NCBI RefSeq assembly: GCF_025460805.1
Contig: NZ_JAMXFJ010000030.1
Location: 1-46,158 of the forward strand
Reading direction: 5' to 3'
Source: Microvirga sesbaniae
Lineage (GTDB): Bacteria > Pseudomonadota > Alphaproteobacteria > Rhizobiales > Beijerinckiaceae
DNA: 46,158 bases
Below the pieces are notes generated by a model. That model did not search any database and was not told the origin of the DNA. It saw nothing but the letters and a program-made list of their open reading frames with translations. Positions within the stretch are counted from its first letter, which is position 1; each line of letters starts with the position of its first letter. A program made the position numbers and the translations under genes. Shown here in pieces: positions 43,424 to 46,158 of this stretch.

Positions 43424-43439
43424 CATAACAAAACAAAAC
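43424..43439 (+). promoter_or_regulatory. Putative operator, 16-bp direct repeat, copy 5
   Basis: CATAACAAAACAAAAC matches at 15 of 16 positions. It lies 170 bp upstream of the dehydratase start and may serve the rightward unit. Confidence 0.55.
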
Positions 43440-43608
43440 AGATCCTAATTCTGGGGAGGAAGGCCAGCACATCGGCCATCGCGCCAACAGGTTGCACCCC
43501 GCAGCGACCGGATGATTGACCGACCTCCCCGCCGACAGGCCGAGCGCCCGCAGTTTTTCGACGATTCCGACTCCGTATTCGCGCGCGAAACGGGACCTCC
43601 ACAGGAGC

Positions 43609-44934
43609 ATGAACGTGCTACATCAGAAGCCCACTTTGAACGCCGCCGAAGCCGTGGAGAATGCTGTCTCTACGTATTCCAGCCCGAGCGACCTGCGCAT
43701 CACCGACATGCGCATCGCCGTGGTAACCGGCATCTGCTACTACCCGATCATCAAGATCGATACGAACCAAGGGATCTACGGGCTCGGTGAGGTGCGGGAT
43801 GGCGGCCATCCCGAGAACGCGCTTCAGTTCAAGCACATGCTCATTGGGCAGAACCCCTGCAACGTCGACATGATCTTTTCGGCGATGCGTCGCTTCGGTG
43901 GACATGGCCGCGAGGGCGGCGGCGTTTCCGGGATCGAGATCGCCCTGTGGGATCTCATTGGCAAGGTCTACGGCGTCCCCTGCTATCAGTTCCTCGGAGG
44001 CAAGTACCGCGATCAGGTCCGCATCTATGGCGACACGCCCGCGCCGGATCTTCAGACCCCGGAGAACTACGCGGAAGCGGTCAAGAGCCGGGCCGATATG
44101 GGGCTCAGCTTCATCAAGTTCGACCTGCCCCCCCGCCTGTTCGAAACAGCGGAAGGTGCCCTCGTCGGCCAACCGACGAAGCACGAATATGATCTCGGTA
44201 GGGCTTGGCGCGTTCCGGGGCGGGGGCCGGGAGCACGCCTCAGCGAAAAGGGAGTTTCCGCGGCTGTCGATATCGTCGCTGCCGTTCGCGAGAAGGTCGG
44301 CCCCGGCATCTCACTGTGCATCGATCACTTCGGCGAAGGCTTCATGACCGCCGACGAGGCAATCCGCCTGGGTCGCGCCTTGGAGCCATTCAATCTCGCC
44401 TGGCTGGAGGATCCCCTGCCCTGGCACGATATCGCAGGGCACAAGAAGGTGGCCGACGCGTTGCAGACCCCGATTGCAGGAGGCGAGGACCTTTATCTCT
44501 GGGACGGATTCCGCGAGGCCATCGAGACAAATGCCTTTGACGTCCTGCATCCTGATCTCCTGACCTCCGGTGGGATGCTGGAGACGAAACGCATCGCCGA
44601 TTACGGCGAGCGCTACGGCGTTGCCACGGCCCTGCATTGCTGCTGCTCGCCCATCGGCTTCATGGCCAATGTCCATTGCGGTGCGGCCATACCAAGCCTT
44701 CTCGCCGTCGAGCACCATGGCCTCGACATCCCGTTCTGGGCAGATCTCGTGACCGGCCTCGACCCCAGCTACATGGTTGATGGGTATGTCAAGGTTCCGG
44801 ATGCCCCGGGGCTTGGCCTTGATCTCAATCACGAGGTCATCGAGGAGAACCTGCGCGTGAAGGGCACGATGTTTGCGCCGACCGATGCGTGGAACGCCAA
44901 GAAGCTCGGTTTCGAACGGGTGACGGCACGCTAG
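43609..44934 (+). CDS. Enolase-superfamily dehydratase (mandelate racemase/muconate lactonizing type)
   Basis: This 441-residue enzyme abstracts a proton next to a carboxylate; in catabolic operons it usually dehydrates sugar acids to 2-keto-3-deoxy acids. Magnesium ligands are Asp239 (LCIDHFGEG), Glu267 (WLEDPLPW) and Glu293 (AGGEDLYLW), and the acid/base histidine is His343 (TALHCCCSPIG). A second lysine-like base sits at FIKFDLPPR (Lys170, Asp172). The ATG at 43609 has AGGAG only one base upstream; the in-frame GTG at 43615 has better spacing and may be the true start. It is followed by an RraA-like aldolase, which would cleave its product. Confidence 0.88.
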   Translation: MNVLHQKPTLNAAEAVENAVSTYSSPSDLRITDMRIAVVTGICYYPIIKIDTNQGIYGLGEVRDGGHPENALQFKHMLIGQNPCNVDMIFSAMRRFGGHGREGGGVSGIEIALWDLIGKVYGVPCYQFLGGKYRDQVRIYGDTPAPDLQTPENYAEAVKSRADMGLSFIKFDLPPRLFETAEGALVGQPTKHEYDLGRAWRVPGRGPGARLSEKGVSAAVDIVAAVREKVGPGISLCIDHFGEGFMTADEAIRLGRALEPFNLAWLEDPLPWHDIAGHKKVADALQTPIAGGEDLYLWDGFREAIETNAFDVLHPDLLTSGGMLETKRIADYGERYGVATALHCCCSPIGFMANVHCGAAIPSLLAVEHHGLDIPFWADLVTGLDPSYMVDGYVKVPDAPGLGLDLNHEVIEENLRVKGTMFAPTDAWNAKKLGFERVTAR

Positions 44935-44994
44935 GCCCGTGCCGGAAATCCCAAAGCTCCTGAACATCACGTCGAAAATGAGGATACGCCGCCA

Positions 44995-45747
44995 ATGATC
45001 GAAACAAAGGACATCAGCCGCCCTCCCAAGGAATGGTGCGAGGCGCTGGCCGAGATCGGTGCCGCAACCGCGAGCAGCACCTTGAGCCGGATGGGCATCC
45101 GCAACTCGCATATCTTCGGTCCGAAGGCCTGGACGAAGGGCAAGGCGATCGCCGGTCCCGCTTTGACTCTCCAGTTCATGCCGAAGCGCGAGGACCTTTA
45201 CGGAGCCGATGAATATGCGGAGCCGGAGAAGCAGCTCCACCGTCATGTCCTTTACCACACTCAACCTGGCGACATTGTCGTGGTGGATGCGAGAGGCGAC
45301 ATGCGCAGCGGCATCTTCGGAGAAATGATGATGACATTTTTCCAGGGACGCGGTGGACAAGGGATCGTCGTCGATGGATGCCTGCGCGACATGCCCAACA
45401 CCAAGCATCTTGATCTCGGCCTATGGATCAACGGCGTGACGCCGAACTTTCACACCCAGACCGAACTCATGCCGTTCGGCGTGAACGTTCCGATCGCATG
45501 CGGCGGAGTGCTGGTCATGCCGGGCGACATCATCGTGGCTGACGACGACGGTGCGGTGGTGGTGCCGGTCAAACTTGCGCCTGAGCTGATCAAGCAGGCC
45601 TCCCATCATCATGAGTGGGAGGAGTTTTCCAAAATCAAGCTTCTCCAGGGTGGCGACCTCAGGCGCTACTACCCGCTCTCCGAAGCGGCATGGCCGGAAT
45701 ACGAGGACTGGCTGCGGACGAACGGCAGGGCCGCTGATCCCGCATAA
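44995..45747 (+). CDS. RraA-like aldolase (4-hydroxy-2-oxoacid aldolase family)
   Basis: This 250-residue protein is of the RraA/HMG-CHA aldolase family, which cleaves 4-hydroxy-4-methyl/carboxy-2-oxo acids to pyruvate plus an oxoacid. The divalent-metal and substrate motif is GIVVDGCLRDMPN (Arg-Asp), preceded by VVDARGDMRSGIFGEMM. The C-terminal VPIACGGVLVMPGDIIVADD and GAVVVP are typical. True RraA regulators of RNase E lack this catalytic set. It is the second gene of the rightward unit and most likely cleaves the keto-deoxy product of the dehydratase. A ribosome site (GAGGAT) precedes the ATG at 44995. Confidence 0.88.
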   Translation: MIETKDISRPPKEWCEALAEIGAATASSTLSRMGIRNSHIFGPKAWTKGKAIAGPALTLQFMPKREDLYGADEYAEPEKQLHRHVLYHTQPGDIVVVDARGDMRSGIFGEMMMTFFQGRGGQGIVVDGCLRDMPNTKHLDLGLWINGVTPNFHTQTELMPFGVNVPIACGGVLVMPGDIIVADDDGAVVVPVKLAPELIKQASHHHEWEEFSKIKLLQGGDLRRYYPLSEAAWPEYEDWLRTNGRAADPA

Positions 45748-45806
45748 GATCAAGAGAGCAGAATGCTCCGTCGAACCGAGGAAACCCCAACAAAGGAGAC
45801 GACGCC

Positions 45807-46158
45807 ATGGCATCGGTAGTCATTCGCGACGCTAAGAAATCATATGGAGCCATGAACATCCTGCACGGGGTCTCCGTCGACGTCAAGGACGGCGATTTCG
45901 TTGTCCTGGTGGGTCCGTCCGGTTGCGGGAAGTCGACTCTGCTCCGCATGATTGCGGGCCTGGAAGATATCACATCAGGCGAGATCCGCATCGGACCCCA
46001 GGTTGTGAACGAGGTCCCCCCCAAGGATCGGGACATCGCCATGGTGTTCCAGAACTACGCGCTCTACCCGCACATGACGGTGGCCGACAACATGGCCTTC
46101 TCGCTCAAGCTCAAGCGGGCGCCCAAGAGCGAGATCAAGTCGCGGGTCGACCGCGCGG
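45807..46158 (+). CDS. Sugar ABC transporter ATPase, MalK/UgpC type (partial)
   Basis: The first 117 residues of an ABC ATPase run off the end of the window. Walker A is VGPSGCGKST (residues 35-44) and the Q-loop is MVFQNYALYPHMTV. The ALYPHMTV block is characteristic of CUT1 importers, so it should power the two permeases at 31827-33619. AGGAG nine bases before the ATG at 45807 sets the start. It is the third gene of the dehydratase unit and shares its operator. The C-terminal regulatory domain and anything further downstream are not visible. Confidence 0.95.
   Translation, partial: MASVVIRDAKKSYGAMNILHGVSVDVKDGDFVVLVGPSGCGKSTLLRMIAGLEDITSGEIRIGPQVVNEVPPKDRDIAMVFQNYALYPHMTVADNMAFSLKLKRAPKSEIKSRVDRA

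Larger units (their letters stand above)
43152..43608. other. Divergent control region of LacI and dehydratase units
   Basis: This 457-bp AT-rich region lies between divergent genes. It holds the 16-bp motif at 43280-43295 and 43424-43439 and a partial inverse copy (GTTTGGTTATGG) at 43401. No gene was found. Promoters for both directions should lie here, though no consensus pair stands out. Confidence 0.55.

Noticed and set aside
1..46158. CRISPR array, tRNA or rRNA genes
   Set aside because: No regular short repeats with spacers and no tRNA or rRNA-like sequence was seen by eye; a dedicated scan could still find a missed tRNA.

Overview
The window reads as chromosome (or a large replicon) of a high-GC alphaproteobacterium, most likely Hyphomicrobiales and close to Methylobacteriaceae (Microvirga or Methylobacterium type). 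This is inferred from VirA/VirG-like regulators, an acdS/acdR pair, a DUF1127 protein, class III cyclases, and long palindromes with GTGGa-type cores. Species identity cannot be settled from the sequence alone. No rRNA, tRNA or CRISPR array was seen.

Region 1 (1-3.5 kb) is a scrapyard: an IS6 transposase remnant, a frameshifted VOC/glyoxalase gene, a small exported peptide, an intact Ohr peroxidase, and a histidine kinase tail cut by an intact IS6-family element. Region 2 (3.6-12.3 kb) holds a cyclase/TPR protein and a two-gene nucleotidyltransferase-like pair resembling a toxin-antitoxin module. It also holds an amino/hydroxy-acid oxidation operon (binding protein, FAD amine oxidase, RidA, FMN hydroxy-acid oxidase) with a good sigma70 promoter and a divergent LysR gene. 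Region 3 (12.4-15.3 kb) has fragments of MocR and TetR regulators, an IS481 element and palindromic repeats.

Region 4 (15.3-28.9 kb) is ordinary accessory chromosome: GMC oxidoreductase; a DUF1127-cyclase-hydrolase operon; a VirG-like regulator, di-haem peroxidase and VirA-like kinase operon; an exported hydrolase; ACC deaminase (acdS) with its divergent Lrp-type regulator; and an NTF2/SDR pair with a divergent LysR gene. The VirA/VirG-like system plus acdS suggests a plant-associated life. Region 5 (28.9-31.1 kb) has a GNAT gene with an internal stop, a hydrolase beheaded by an IS6 element, and that element's frameshifted transposase.

Region 6 (31.2 kb to the end) is the most interesting part: a large, apparently complete catabolic locus in four transcription units. 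It combines a CUT1-type sugar ABC importer (binding protein, two permeases, ATPase running off the end), a Rieske ferredoxin and a PDR-type reductase without an oxygenase, two tandem metal-dependent amidohydrolases, DhaK and DhaL, an SDR, an aldo/keto reductase, an enolase-superfamily dehydratase, an RraA-like aldolase and a LacI regulator. A 16-bp direct-repeat motif (consensus CMTAACAAAACMTAAC) lies in front of all four units and in no other place I noticed, so the locus looks like one regulon. The substrate is unknown; a sugar acid or lactone-forming polyol is the best inference.
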